DNA of 62,367 bases from positions 1 to 62,367 of the forward strand of contig CALQBK020000003.1 of the NCBI GenBank assembly GCA_943328795.2, written 5' to 3'. This document shows, piece by piece, positions 24,984 to 33,636 of this stretch; within the stretch, counting starts at the first letter, position 1, and each line of letters begins with the position of its first letter. The position numbers and the translations under genes were made by a program. The stretch comes from Bifidobacterium breve (lineage in GTDB: Bacteria > Myxococcota_A > UBA796 > SXON01). The notes beneath the pieces were generated by a model. That model was given only the letters and a program-made list of their open reading frames with translations, did no database searches and had not been told where the DNA came from.

Positions 24984-25655
24984 TTACGTTCCCGATCGGC
25001 GCGAACCAGTCGAGCGTCGTCGACACCACGGGGGTGCAGCCGCCGCCCTTCTGGCAGGTCTGCTCGCCGGTGTAGAAGCCGATGTGCCACTCGATGTCCG
25101 CGCCGGCTTGGACACGCCCTCCTTCGAGATCGACAAGCCGTCGATGCTGAGCGTCCCGTCCACTTGGATCGCGTAGCTGCTGAGTGAGACGATCGCGTCC
25201 AGGCCCTCGGCCTGGAAGGTCGCGAACGCGGTGGCGTCCATGGTGTCCATGTCGGGGTCCGGCACGAGCTCGTTGCCCGACCCGTCGTTGCTGAGCTCGG
25301 CGATGCCGATGTACGCCGCGTTGGCCCCGCTGTCCTGGACGGACACCCGGCCGGTGGAGGCGAAGAACTGGCCGGCGCCACCGCCCTTCTTGCTGCTCAC
25401 GCCGAAGGTGGAGAGGCGCGACCCGCCCCCGGCCGCGACGTTGCCGACTCCGCTGGCGTCGAACGACATCGTGACGATGTCCGGGTCGCCGAGCACGTTT
25501 CCATCGGCGTCGATGTAGTAGATCGCCCACTCGCGGATCGAGCCGGCGGGGCTGGCGACGAACGAGAGGCCGCCGCTGCCGCTGCCCTCGCGCTTGTTGG
25601 CCGTGAGCTCGTCAAAGAGGGCGCCCCCAGGGCGGACCCCTGGCAGATCCCACAC
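24984..25655 (-). CDS. N-terminal part of a frame-shifted unknown protein
   Basis: From a GTG at 25655, three bases after the stop of the FHA gene. Residues 1-175 look genuine: Gly-rich start, REWAIYYIDADGNVLGDPD, many Asp and a Thr/Ser-rich beta pattern. Near 25105-25120 the sensible sequence moves to another frame (QAGADIEWHIGFYTGEQTC onward) and this frame becomes Arg/Pro/Ser-rich noise to 24984. The middle piece spans roughly 25105-24965 and then shifts again into the C-terminal part. No signal peptide or family is recognised. Confidence 0.55.
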   Translation of the reverse strand: MWDLPGVRPGGALFDELTANKREGSGSGGLSFVASPAGSIREWAIYYIDADGNVLGDPDIVTMSFDASGVGNVAAGGGSRLSTFGVSSKKGGGAGQFFASTGRVSVQDSGANAAYIGIAELSNDGSGNELVPDPDMDTMDATAFATFQAEGLDAIVSLSSYAIQVDGTLSIDGLSISKEGVSKPARTSSGTSASTPASRPARRAAAAPPWCRRRSTGSRRSGT

Positions 25656-25658
25656 CCG

Positions 25659-26552
25659 TCAGCTGTTGTCCTCCAGCGCGTCCCCGGCGTGGAGGACGAG
25701 CTCGACCTGCCCGGTGCCGGCCGCGCGCACCAGGTCCGCGCGTACACGGCCCTCGCGCAGGCGTGACCGCAGCCGCCCGAGCGCGACGTCCCACTTCTTC
25801 CGGAGCATGAAGTCGTCCGGCTCGTCGGGCCACAGCTCCCGCGCCACCACGGCCCAGCCCGCAGGTCCGCCGAGCGCGACCAGCTCCGAGAGGATCCGCG
25901 CGGGCTGCCCCGAGAGCAGGATCGGCGGGTCGTCGCCGCGCTGCACCTGCGCGGTGTCGAACGCGACGCGGACGCGCAGCGGCGGGTCGACGCCCCCGGT
26001 TTGGCGGGTGGGGCCGCTGCCAGCGAGCGAGAGCTCTACGGCGCGAAAGCGGACGCCATCGACGAGCCAGGCGTCGCCCGCGGCGAGCGCGTGGGTGACG
26101 CCGTCGGAGAGCCGGCTCCACCCGTCGCCGGTGGTCCACACGACGCACGGCGCGGAGGGGTCGTGCTTGCCGACGAGCGAAGGCACGGGCTTGCCGCGGA
26201 GCGCCGCGACCGCGGGCAGCGCGACGGGGGGCAGGCCGTCCGCCTCCACGGCGAGCACCGCCGCGGGCACCTCGACGCTCTCCACGCGCAGCACGAGGCG
26301 GTCTGCCAGCTCGATCTGCTGGCCGGCTCGAAGCCGGACCTCGCCGACGCCCCGCCCATCGACCGCGATGCGCCGCCTGAGCGCGAGCATCCAGAGCTCT
26401 CCGCCCCGGAGGCTGATCATCGCGTGCCCCTCGGACACCCGCGGGTCGTCGAGGACGAGGGCGGCAGTCCAGACGCGCCCGATGAAGTCGCCGTGGCCGA
26501 GCGCTACGAGGGAGTCGTCCGGCAGGCGGATCCAGGCAAGCGCGCGGCTCAT
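25659..26552 (-). CDS. FHA domain protein with C-terminal winged-helix-like domain
   Basis: A 297-aa protein. The N-terminal part (residues 15-95) resembles a forkhead-associated domain: IGR after the first strand, DPRVSEGHAMISLRGGELWM (the S-x-x-H region) and a VDGRGV turn. The C-terminal 85 residues (ARELWPDEPDDFMLRKKWDV, then LGRLRSRLREG) resemble the winged-helix DNA-binding domain of OmpR-type regulators. It could bind phosphothreonine and DNA, linking the nearby Ser/Thr kinase to transcription; this is inference. It is separated by 9 bp from the upstream glycosyltransferase gene and 3 bp from the downstream unknown. Confidence 0.75.
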   Translation of the reverse strand: MSRALAWIRLPDDSLVALGHGDFIGRVWTAALVLDDPRVSEGHAMISLRGGELWMLALRRRIAVDGRGVGEVRLRAGQQIELADRLVLRVESVEVPAAVLAVEADGLPPVALPAVAALRGKPVPSLVGKHDPSAPCVVWTTGDGWSRLSDGVTHALAAGDAWLVDGVRFRAVELSLAGSGPTRQTGGVDPPLRVRVAFDTAQVQRGDDPPILLSGQPARILSELVALGGPAGWAVVARELWPDEPDDFMLRKKWDVALGRLRSRLREGRVRADLVRAAGTGQVELVLHAGDALEDNS

Positions 26553-26561
26553 GCGTCCGAC

Positions 26562-27977
26562 CTATCGCACATCGCGGGTCCACAGCGTGTAGAAGCGCTT
26601 GTGGTGCTGCTTTACCTCCCTGGTCCGGGTGTAGTGCCCCCGGACGCGGGGGTCGGCGAGCAGCTGCTTCTCGGTGCCGTACCGAGACGGCAGCTCTTCG
26701 CGGCTGTCCCCGGTCGTGACGATCCAGCGGGGGGGCACGGCCAGCACGTGGTCGAGGTCGAACGGCTTCCCGGTGAGCGCGGGGTCGGTGAGCGAGTACG
26801 GGTGGATGTCGATGACCGAGACGACCGGGCCGACGAAGTAGGGGACGACGCCTGCGTCGCGGGCGAGCAGCCAGTCGCCTGGCTCGGCGATCGCCGCGAG
26901 GTCGCGCGCCATGCGCTCGCTCGCGTTGCCGGGCAGCGCGGTGTTCTGCGCGTCGTAGGCTGTCTCGGCGGTGCGCATCGAGCCCACGGAGAGGTACCCG
27001 GTCCAGCCGAGCAGCGCCGCTGAGCCGACGGCGCGGGCCGACCGGGGGAGCGCCTGCAGCGTGGGCGCGAGCGCGACCAGGGTGAGCGCGATCGGCGCGA
27101 GGAACAGCCGGGCACCTGGCATCCAGTTGTAGACGCGCAGCGCGACCAACGTCAGCCCGGCGGAGAGCGCGAGGAGCAGGTAGCGCTCGAGCGTACGCGG
27201 CCCGAGCCCGACCGCGAGCAGCCACCCGGCGGCGGCCCCGCCGTAGAGCACCTGCGAGCGGCGCAGGTACCCCTCGTTCATCGCGAGCATGTCGAGCAGC
27301 GGCTCGCGGGCCTGCGCGTTGTAGGTGTTGGGGATGAGCGTGCCGAAGTACAGCGTGCGCCCGCAGAAGTACGGGAGCGTGACGAGGGCGAGGGCGAGCA
27401 ACGGCCGGGCGTCTCGCCGCCGGGCGAGCGGCAAGAGCACGAGCGCGCCGCCAACGAGCAGGCCCTCCGGCCGGACCAGGTAGAGCAGCCCCGCCAGCGC
27501 GCCGCCGAGCCAGGGTCGGCGCCCGTCGAGCACTGCCCAGCTCGCGCCGAGCACGCCCGCCACGTAGAGGCTGGTCTCGAGGCCGTTCGTGGCGGCGATC
27601 GCGTACGCCGGCAGGCACGCGAGGGTGAGGGCGGGCACGCTCGCCCAGCTGCTCCCCTTGCCGCAGAGCACGCTGCCGAGCCCGGCTGCCGCGAACAGGC
27701 CGACGACCCCGAACCCGAACCCCCACCCGGTCGCCCAGGTCGCGGGGTGCACCGGGAGCAGCGTGCCGGGCGCCATCAGCAGGACCCACAGGAAGTTGGT
27801 GTAGCCCTCTACCGGCGGCTGGCCGGCGTTGTAGACCAAACCATTGCCCAGCGCCAGGTTCCGCGCGTACCGCAGGGAAACGTAGGCGTCGTCCACCACC
27901 GAAGCCCAGGAGCCTACGGCCGAGACCGACAGGACGGCCGAAGCGAGCAGGCAAGCGACGAGCAGCCGCCGGTTCAT
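26562..27977 (-). CDS. GT-C type polytopic membrane glycosyltransferase
   Basis: A 471-aa protein with about ten hydrophobic segments. The N-terminal loop holds [20 protein letters not shown] and [10 protein letters not shown], the Asp-containing block shared by GT-C enzymes related to the arabinofuranosyl and mannosyl transferases that use polyprenyl-phosphate sugars. The C-terminal third is a soluble domain. It likely adds a sugar to a surface glycan on the outer face of the inner membrane. The ATG at 27977 starts a clear first membrane helix. Confidence 0.82.
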   Translation of the reverse strand: MNRRLLVACLLASAVLSVSAVGSWASVVDDAYVSLRYARNLALGNGLVYNAGQPPVEGYTNFLWVLLMAPGTLLPVHPATWATGWGFGFGVVGLFAAAGLGSVLCGKGSSWASVPALTLACLPAYAIAATNGLETSLYVAGVLGASWAVLDGRRPWLGGALAGLLYLVRPEGLLVGGALVLLPLARRRDARPLLALALVTLPYFCGRTLYFGTLIPNTYNAQAREPLLDMLAMNEGYLRRSQVLYGGAAAGWLLAVGLGPRTLERYLLLALSAGLTLVALRVYNWMPGARLFLAPIALTLVALAPTLQALPRSARAVGSAALLGWTGYLSVGSMRTAETAYDAQNTALPGNASERMARDLAAIAEPGDWLLARDAGVVPYFVGPVVSVIDIHPYSLTDPALTGKPFDLDHVLAVPPRWIVTTGDSREELPSRYGTEKQLLADPRVRGHYTRTREVKQHHKRFYTLWTRDVR

Positions 27978-28032
27978 CGGTGCGGGACGGCGGGCGCGTC
28001 GTAGGCGGGGCGTCGGGATCGGCGGTGCGCGG

Positions 28033-30357
28033 TCACGGGGCTGTCGCGATCCACAGCAAGGTGGTGCTCCGCACGTCGGTGTCGGCCTTGCGGGCGCGCA
28101 CGTCGACGGTGTCGAACACGAGCTGGTCGGGGGTGAGCCGCGCGGCGAGGGCCTGCACCTCCTGGTCGAGCTCGGCGGCGAGGCGCCCGTGCTCAAGCTT
28201 GGCCTGGGCGAGCGCTTCGCGGGCGACCGCTACGTCGTCGTGCGCGCCCAGGTTTCGGTTCGTGGTGCGCGCGGCGCGAGTCACCTTCGAGACCGCGGAG
28301 CCGCCGCCGAAGATCGCGCCGAAAATCGCTCCGCCCCAGGTCGCGACCGTGTCGAGGTTCGCCGCCGTGGCGTCCGCCTGCTCCTTCGCCAGCCGCGCCT
28401 GGGCCTTCGACACGCGCTCGGCCTGCGCCGCCATTCGCGCGGCGAACCGGGCCTGGATCGCGCTGACGCCGGTGTCGCGGGCCTCGCGCGCGGCGAGCGC
28501 GACCCGCGCGCGGAACGCCCCGGCGGCCTCGCCGAGCCCGGCGATCGTCTGGGTCGCTGCGCAGCGGGCGAGCGCGACGCTGCGGGACTGGTAGACCCAC
28601 GCCGCGTAGGCGCGCGAGAGCTGTGTCCCGGCACCCTTGCGCAGCCAGGTCGCCGGTGGCGGCTCGAACGCGACGCCCGCCGCGGGCGTGTCCCGGAGCG
28701 CCGCCCGATCCACCACGCGCGCGCGGGCCCAGTCCGGGCCATCCGCGCCCGGGGGTGCAGCCAGCACGAGGTCGACCCAGCCGTCTACCTTCGCCTTCGC
28801 GTCCACGTAGTGCACGCGGGACACCACGAGCACGTGCGGCTCGTACACGCCCCGGTCCCCGAGGAACGCCTCCGGCAGGTCCACGGGGAGCGGCGGGCGC
28901 GTCGGCGCCCCTGCGCGGGGGGTGACCGGCGCTGCAGGCTCGGTGGGGAGCGTGCGAGGCGCGGACGGCAGGGCGGCGCGAGCCGAGGAGGTGAGCCGCT
29001 TGATCTCCTCGCGGGTGATCGGGCCCCGCAGGTAGCTCATCGTCCAGCGGGTCTCGAACGTGACCGCCGCGGGCGCGTAGACGCTGTGGAGCACGAAGTG
29101 ACGTGGGGCGAGGCTCGCGAGCGTGCGCTCCATGGCCGCGCGGTCGAACGCCCCCGCGTTGGCGCCCTCGAGGCCGTCGAGCACACGCAGCTTGTCGCGC
29201 TCGGTCTGCAGGCGCCCGAGGAACCACGTGCCGCAGTTGGCGAGCCCCTTGTAGTCGAGATCGACGGGGTTCTGCGTCGCGAGCACCATCCCGAGGCCGA
29301 ACGCGCGGGCCTGCTTGAGCAGCGTGAGCATCGGCGGCTTGCTCGGCGGGTTCGCCGTCGGCGGGAAGTACCCCTGGATCTCGTCCATGAAGCACAGCGC
29401 CCGCAGGCTCGACGTGCCGCCTTGCGCCCGCATCCAGCCGAGCAGCGCTGTGAGCAGCGACGCGACGACGAACATGCGCTCGGCGTCGCCGAGGTGCGCG
29501 ATCGAGACGATCGCGGTGCGTGGCTTGCCCGCCGGGGTGTACAGCAGGCGCCCGATGTCGAGCGGCTCGCCCTCCACCCACGCCGCGGCGCCGGGCGACC
29601 CCAACAGGTTGTTCAGGGCCATCGCGAGCCCCGCGCGCTCCTTCGCCGGGTAGAAGCTCTCGAGGTCGAGCACCCCGACGCGCTCGAACGGCGGGCGCTG
29701 GACCGCCTCGATCAGCCCGGCCAAGTCGACGTCCTGCCCCGCTTTCCAGGCGTCTTGGAGGATCCGCGAGAGCAACACGTGCTCGCGGCTCTGCAGCGGG
29801 TCGGCGTCGATCCCGAGCAGCCCCAGCAGCGACGCCGAGGTGCTCACGATGCGCTCCCGTACAGCGTCGGCGTCTGCGGCTGGCGGTGGCGCGTCGAACG
29901 AGCGCAGCATCGCGAGGGGCACCCCGGCGCTGCTGCCGGGGGTGTAGATCCGCACGTCCGACGCCGCCTGCAGCCGGCCGATGCGCGCCCCGTCTTGGCC
30001 CCAGCGGCCAAGGCCATCCCGCCACTCCGTGGCGCTCCGCTCGGCGAGCACGTCCACGCCGACCCCCTGGCGCTCGGCGACCTGGGCGTCGACCCACGGG
30101 GCGAAGTCGGCCCCCGCGAGCCTTGGGAACGCGAGCGCGAGGTTGCCGAGGTCCCCCTTCGGGTCGATCGCCAACACGGGGATGCCGTCCATCGCGGCCT
30201 CCTCCAAGAGCGCGATGGACAAGCCCGTCTTGCCGCTGCCCGTCATGCCCATCACCACGGCGTGCGTGGTGAAGTGCTTGCTTTGCAGGAGGAGGGGGGC
30301 CTGCTGGCCCGCTTCGCGGCCCACGTAGAAGAGGCCGAGCTGCTCGAAGTCGATCAC
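28033..30357 (-). CDS. HerA-like ATP-binding protein with C-terminal coiled coil
   Basis: A 774-aa protein. The GTG at 30357 ([14 protein letters not shown]) was chosen because upstream residues are low-complexity. Walker A is GMTGSGKTG near residue 37 and Walker [10 protein letters not shown] near 324, with the [19 protein letters not shown] block typical of HerA/FtsK-type motors (COG0433). Residues about 560-760 form long Ala/Arg/Glu helices broken by a Gly-rich hydrophobic hairpin ([12 protein letters not shown]). It is probably a hexameric ATPase acting on DNA or protein. No NurA or SIR2 nuclease partner lies next to it, so no role is assigned. Confidence 0.82.
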   Translation of the reverse strand: MIDFEQLGLFYVGREAGQQAPLLLQSKHFTTHAVVMGMTGSGKTGLSIALLEEAAMDGIPVLAIDPKGDLGNLALAFPRLAGADFAPWVDAQVAERQGVGVDVLAERSATEWRDGLGRWGQDGARIGRLQAASDVRIYTPGSSAGVPLAMLRSFDAPPPAADADAVRERIVSTSASLLGLLGIDADPLQSREHVLLSRILQDAWKAGQDVDLAGLIEAVQRPPFERVGVLDLESFYPAKERAGLAMALNNLLGSPGAAAWVEGEPLDIGRLLYTPAGKPRTAIVSIAHLGDAERMFVVASLLTALLGWMRAQGGTSSLRALCFMDEIQGYFPPTANPPSKPPMLTLLKQARAFGLGMVLATQNPVDLDYKGLANCGTWFLGRLQTERDKLRVLDGLEGANAGAFDRAAMERTLASLAPRHFVLHSVYAPAAVTFETRWTMSYLRGPITREEIKRLTSSARAALPSAPRTLPTEPAAPVTPRAGAPTRPPLPVDLPEAFLGDRGVYEPHVLVVSRVHYVDAKAKVDGWVDLVLAAPPGADGPDWARARVVDRAALRDTPAAGVAFEPPPATWLRKGAGTQLSRAYAAWVYQSRSVALARCAATQTIAGLGEAAGAFRARVALAAREARDTGVSAIQARFAARMAAQAERVSKAQARLAKEQADATAANLDTVATWGGAIFGAIFGGGSAVSKVTRAARTTNRNLGAHDDVAVAREALAQAKLEHGRLAAELDQEVQALAARLTPDQLVFDTVDVRARKADTDVRSTTLLWIATAP

Positions 30358-30438
30358 GTGGCGGGCCCTGGGTGGCGGGGGTGTGGGCGAGCGCAGCCTA
30401 TGGTCCGGTGCGCGAGCCCGCACGCTCGCGGCCTGCGG

Positions 30439-32385
30439 TCAGGAGCGGCGGACGAGCCGCCCGGCGAGCTCCAACAGGTCGCGCACGGGGTACGGCTTCT
30501 GGATGAACTCCACCGCTCCGTGGCCGATGAGCCGGCGGGTCTGCCCGAGCTCGTTGAAGCCGCTGGTCATCACCACCGGGGTGTTCGGTCTGAGCGCGTT
30601 GATCTGCACCAGCGCCTCCTCGCCGCCCAACCTTGGCATGGTGAGGTCCAACAGCACGAGGTCGATCGTGTCGGCGTGCACCGCGAAGGTAGCGACACCC
30701 GCTTCGCCGTCCTCGGCCTCGAGCACCTTGAAGCCGCCGAATTCGAGGGCAGCGCGCATGAACGCTCGCACGGCGGGCTCGTCGTCGACCACGAGGATCG
30801 TGCCCTGGGCCGCCAACGGGGCGGGGCTCGGCGGGGCGGGGGCGATCCCGCTCGCCGCGGCGGGGAGGTAGACGAAGAACGTGGTGCCGACGCCCGGCGC
30901 GCTCTGGACACGCACCAGGCCCCGGTGCCCGCGGACAATGCCTTGGACCGCCGCGAGGCCGAGCCCGCGGCCCTCGGGCTTCGTCGTGAAGAAGGGCTCG
31001 AAGATCTTGGCGGCGGTGGCGGCGTCCATCCCGCACCCGGTGTCGGAGACCTCGACCACCACGAACTCCCCGGGGGTGGCGTCCGGGAAGCCTGGGCACG
31101 CCTTGAGGTCCGCGGGCCCCAGGGCCTGCACCCCGGTGCGGATCTTGACGGCGCCAGCCTCGTCCCCGTGAGCCTGCGCCGCGTTGATGACGAGGTTCAT
31201 CAACACCTGGTTGAGCTGCGAGCGGTCCGCGTCCACGACGCGGACCCGGCCGGCGTCCAGGCGGAGGGTCACCTTTCGAGAGATGCTGGCGTGGAGCAGG
31301 CCGACGAGCTCTACCAGCTGGCCGTTCACGTCTACCGGCTCGACCGTGAGCCGTCGGCGCCCCGAGAACGAGAGGAGCTGCGCTGTGAGGTCGGAGGCGC
31401 GCTTGGCGGCGCTCACCATCGACGCGATCGACCCGGACGCCGGGTGTGTGCGCTCCAGCTGGAGCTCGGCGAGCGACGCGTTGCCCAGGATCGCGGTGAG
31501 CAGGTTGTTGAAGTCGTGCGCGATCCCGCCCGCGAGCAGGCTCAGGCTCTCGAGCTTCTGCACCCGCAGCAGCTCGGCGTGGACCTGCTCCCGGTACGCC
31601 TGGTTCGCGACGCGCTCGGTCACGTCCTGCACGAGGCCCCACACCGAGAGGCGGTCCGACCCGGGCTGCTCGCGGAGCTGCCCATCTTCGGCGATCCAGC
31701 GCCAGCCGGTGGCGTCGCCATTGCGGTACTCGACGTGGTAGCGGTCGCCCGGTCGACGCACTGCGGCGCGGGCGTCAAACAGGGCCGCGAGGTCGTCGGG
31801 GTGGACGCGCTGGGTGTCGCCGCCCGGCGCCAACGCGTCGTCCGGGGCGACACCGAGCAGCGCCGCAACGTCCCCGCGCACCCACTCGAGGCGCCACCCC
31901 GTAGGGTTCACGCGCCACACGACGACGTGCAGCGCCAAAAGCAGCTCGTCGTAGCGTTTTTCGGCTTCTTCGGCGACCCGGCGGCTGCGCACGTGCTCGG
32001 TCACCTCGAACGCGAACGTGGTCAGCCCGTCGACCGTGCCCGTAGCGTCCCGGCTCGGCTGGAATGTCAGGTTCCAATACCGCTCCTCGGGCTGGCCCCC
32101 CGGGGTGCGGGGCGTGTCGGCCCGCGCGCCGTTGGCGACGAACGGCTCGCCCGTCGTGTGCACCCGGTCGAAGATCGCGAGGTAGCCTTGCTCGACGAAC
32201 TCGGGGAACGCCTCGGCGTAAGGCCGGCCCGTGAGCGGCCGCCCGTCGCTCGACGCCCGGAAGAGACGGTTCGCGAAGACGAAGTGGTGATCCTTGCCGC
32301 GGTGGACGGAGATCAGGGCGGGGGCGTCTTCGAACGCCCGCTCAATCCAGCGCTTCGCCGCGTCGTCGCTGGGGGGTTCGGTCAT
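30439..32385 (-). CDS. Hybrid sensor histidine kinase with PAS domains and receiver
   Basis: A 648-aa cytoplasmic protein with no membrane segments. Two PAS domains cover about residues 15-130 and 145-265. The dimerisation/phosphoacceptor block is LAGGIAHDFNNLLTAILGN (His near 290). The ATPase domain has an N box (MNLVINAAQAHGDEAG), SDTGCGM and GRGLGLAAVQGI. A receiver domain begins near 527 with VVDDEPAVR, the phosphoacceptor Asp in LLDLTMP and the Lys in QKPYP. No DNA-binding output or separate regulator gene is adjacent. The input signal is unknown. Confidence 0.93.
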   Translation of the reverse strand: MTEPPSDDAAKRWIERAFEDAPALISVHRGKDHHFVFANRLFRASSDGRPLTGRPYAEAFPEFVEQGYLAIFDRVHTTGEPFVANGARADTPRTPGGQPEERYWNLTFQPSRDATGTVDGLTTFAFEVTEHVRSRRVAEEAEKRYDELLLALHVVVWRVNPTGWRLEWVRGDVAALLGVAPDDALAPGGDTQRVHPDDLAALFDARAAVRRPGDRYHVEYRNGDATGWRWIAEDGQLREQPGSDRLSVWGLVQDVTERVANQAYREQVHAELLRVQKLESLSLLAGGIAHDFNNLLTAILGNASLAELQLERTHPASGSIASMVSAAKRASDLTAQLLSFSGRRRLTVEPVDVNGQLVELVGLLHASISRKVTLRLDAGRVRVVDADRSQLNQVLMNLVINAAQAHGDEAGAVKIRTGVQALGPADLKACPGFPDATPGEFVVVEVSDTGCGMDAATAAKIFEPFFTTKPEGRGLGLAAVQGIVRGHRGLVRVQSAPGVGTTFFVYLPAAASGIAPAPPSPAPLAAQGTILVVDDEPAVRAFMRAALEFGGFKVLEAEDGEAGVATFAVHADTIDLVLLDLTMPRLGGEEALVQINALRPNTPVVMTSGFNELGQTRRLIGHGAVEFIQKPYPVRDLLELAGRLVRRS

Positions 32386-32417
32386 CCGCTCCGCTTAGCG
32401 CCTCGAACCGGATGCCG

Positions 32418-33497
32418 TCAAGCCGGGTTTCGTCCAACGATTATTTGTGAATTCGACGGCTGCCTCAGCGACGCCCACGCGCGCCCGAGGAAGAACTGGA
32501 ACGGCACGTGGAGCCGACCCGACCAACTGCCCTCGTCGTGCTTGCCGTCCGGGAAGCTGAACTGCACGAGGTCCTGGCCGAGCACGTAGCCGCGGGACAG
32601 CAGCAGGTCGCGCATCGCGTTCGTCGCGTCAAAGTTGTCCCGGGGCCAGCCGCTGTCCAAGTAGAGCAGGATGTCGCGCTTCGGCTCGTTCTCGATGCGC
32701 TGGAACAGGTCGTCCTGGAACCCGAACGTCGACGAGAGGCAAGCGGCGCGCCCGAACACGCCAGGGTGCTCCCACGCCAGGTACAGCGAGACGACCCCGC
32801 CGAGGGAGGAGCCCATCACGACTGTGTCCGTGGGGCCGGGTCGAGTCCTGAACAGCTCGTCCATCAGCGGTTTTAGGCGCTCCACCATGAAGCGCCCGTA
32901 CGCCTGGTAGCCGGGGTGGGTGTACTGGAGCATGCGGTCTGCCGGGGCGACCCCGACGACCAGCGCCTTCCGGATGGCGTTCATCCGGTCCAGGCGGTCC
33001 ATCGTCTCGTCCACCTGCCACTCTTGCCCGGCGAACGCCTCTTCCGGCAGGAACAGGTTCTGCCCGTCGTTCATGTACACCACGGGGAAGCGCCGGAGCG
33101 TGTTCTCGTCGTACCCCGGCGGGAAGTACACCCGGACGGCGTGGGAGCGCTCGTCCCCCTCGACGCAAGGCACCCGCAAGATCTCGGACACCCGTCCGCG
33201 CTCTTCACCAAAAAAGTACGGCCAGATGTCGGGATCCGGCTCGTGTGCCGAGAGCACGTAGTCGCTGCCCTTGGACCAGTGGAGGGCGTCGCTGTCCCGG
33301 ATGCAGGGCTTCACCGCGTGGAACGGGGCCGAGAAGGGGATGTCGAACACCACGCGGTCGCCGAGCGCGCCGGGGAGGCCGGGGTCCAAGACCTCCACCG
33401 GCAGCAGGTCGGCGTCCCAGTCGAGGTCCGTGCGGAGGACGAGCCGGGCGGAGCGGCTCTCGAGGGATCCCAGCGGGTAGGTGACGGTGATGCGCAT
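32418..33497 (-). CDS. Putative esterase (enterochelin esterase-like alpha/beta hydrolase)
   Basis: About 359 aa from the ATG at 33497 (a GTG at 33506 adds three residues). The first 130 residues form a beta-rich domain. The esterase D-type hydrolase domain then starts at VYFPPGYDE, with FPVVYMNDGQNLF, the nucleophile elbow GSSLGG and a late FPDGKHDEGSW block giving the probable catalytic His. This is the Fes/EsteraseD family arrangement. No signal peptide is seen. The substrate is unknown. It diverges from the diguanylate cyclase gene. Confidence 0.85.
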   Translation of the reverse strand: MRITVTYPLGSLESRSARLVLRTDLDWDADLLPVEVLDPGLPGALGDRVVFDIPFSAPFHAVKPCIRDSDALHWSKGSDYVLSAHEPDPDIWPYFFGEERGRVSEILRVPCVEGDERSHAVRVYFPPGYDENTLRRFPVVYMNDGQNLFLPEEAFAGQEWQVDETMDRLDRMNAIRKALVVGVAPADRMLQYTHPGYQAYGRFMVERLKPLMDELFRTRPGPTDTVVMGSSLGGVVSLYLAWEHPGVFGRAACLSSTFGFQDDLFQRIENEPKRDILLYLDSGWPRDNFDATNAMRDLLLSRGYVLGQDLVQFSFPDGKHDEGSWSGRLHVPFQFFLGRAWASLRQPSNSQIIVGRNPA

Positions 33498-33592
33498 GCG
33501 CGCCACCTATCGCCCGGTCCGCTGACCGCTCAGGTCCTCGCCCCGTCGGGGTCTGTGGCGATATTGCCCCAATCGGCCATGATTTTGTGGTA

Positions 33593-33636
33593 GCGAGGGG
33601 CGTGCTTTCACGCCTCCCCTCTCACGAGCCCCTCGC
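33593..33636 (+). promoter_or_regulatory. Structured leader before the diguanylate cyclase start
   Basis: GCGAGGGG (33593-33600) pairs with CCCCTCGC (33629-33636), which ends exactly at the TTG start codon. Inside it an alternative hairpin GGCGTG-CTTT-CACGCC (33599-33614) can form. No Shine-Dalgarno sequence is visible in the 30 bases before the start, so this structure may control translation. Confidence 0.45.

Noticed and set aside
28033..30357. A defence system built on the HerA-like ATPase
   Set aside because: No nuclease, SIR2, DUF4297 or similar partner is adjacent; the neighbours are a sensor kinase and a glycosyltransferase.
28189..32589. A 1466-codon open frame on the plus strand opposite the HerA-like ATPase and sensor kinase genes
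   Set aside because: Its product is Arg/Gly/Glu/Val/His-rich with no recognisable domain, and it lies antisense to two clear genes. Long antisense frames are expected at this GC content because stop codons are rare.
33593..33636. A known c-di-GMP riboswitch before the cyclase
   Set aside because: The conserved core of class I or II c-di-GMP riboswitches was not recognised; only simple competing hairpins are visible.
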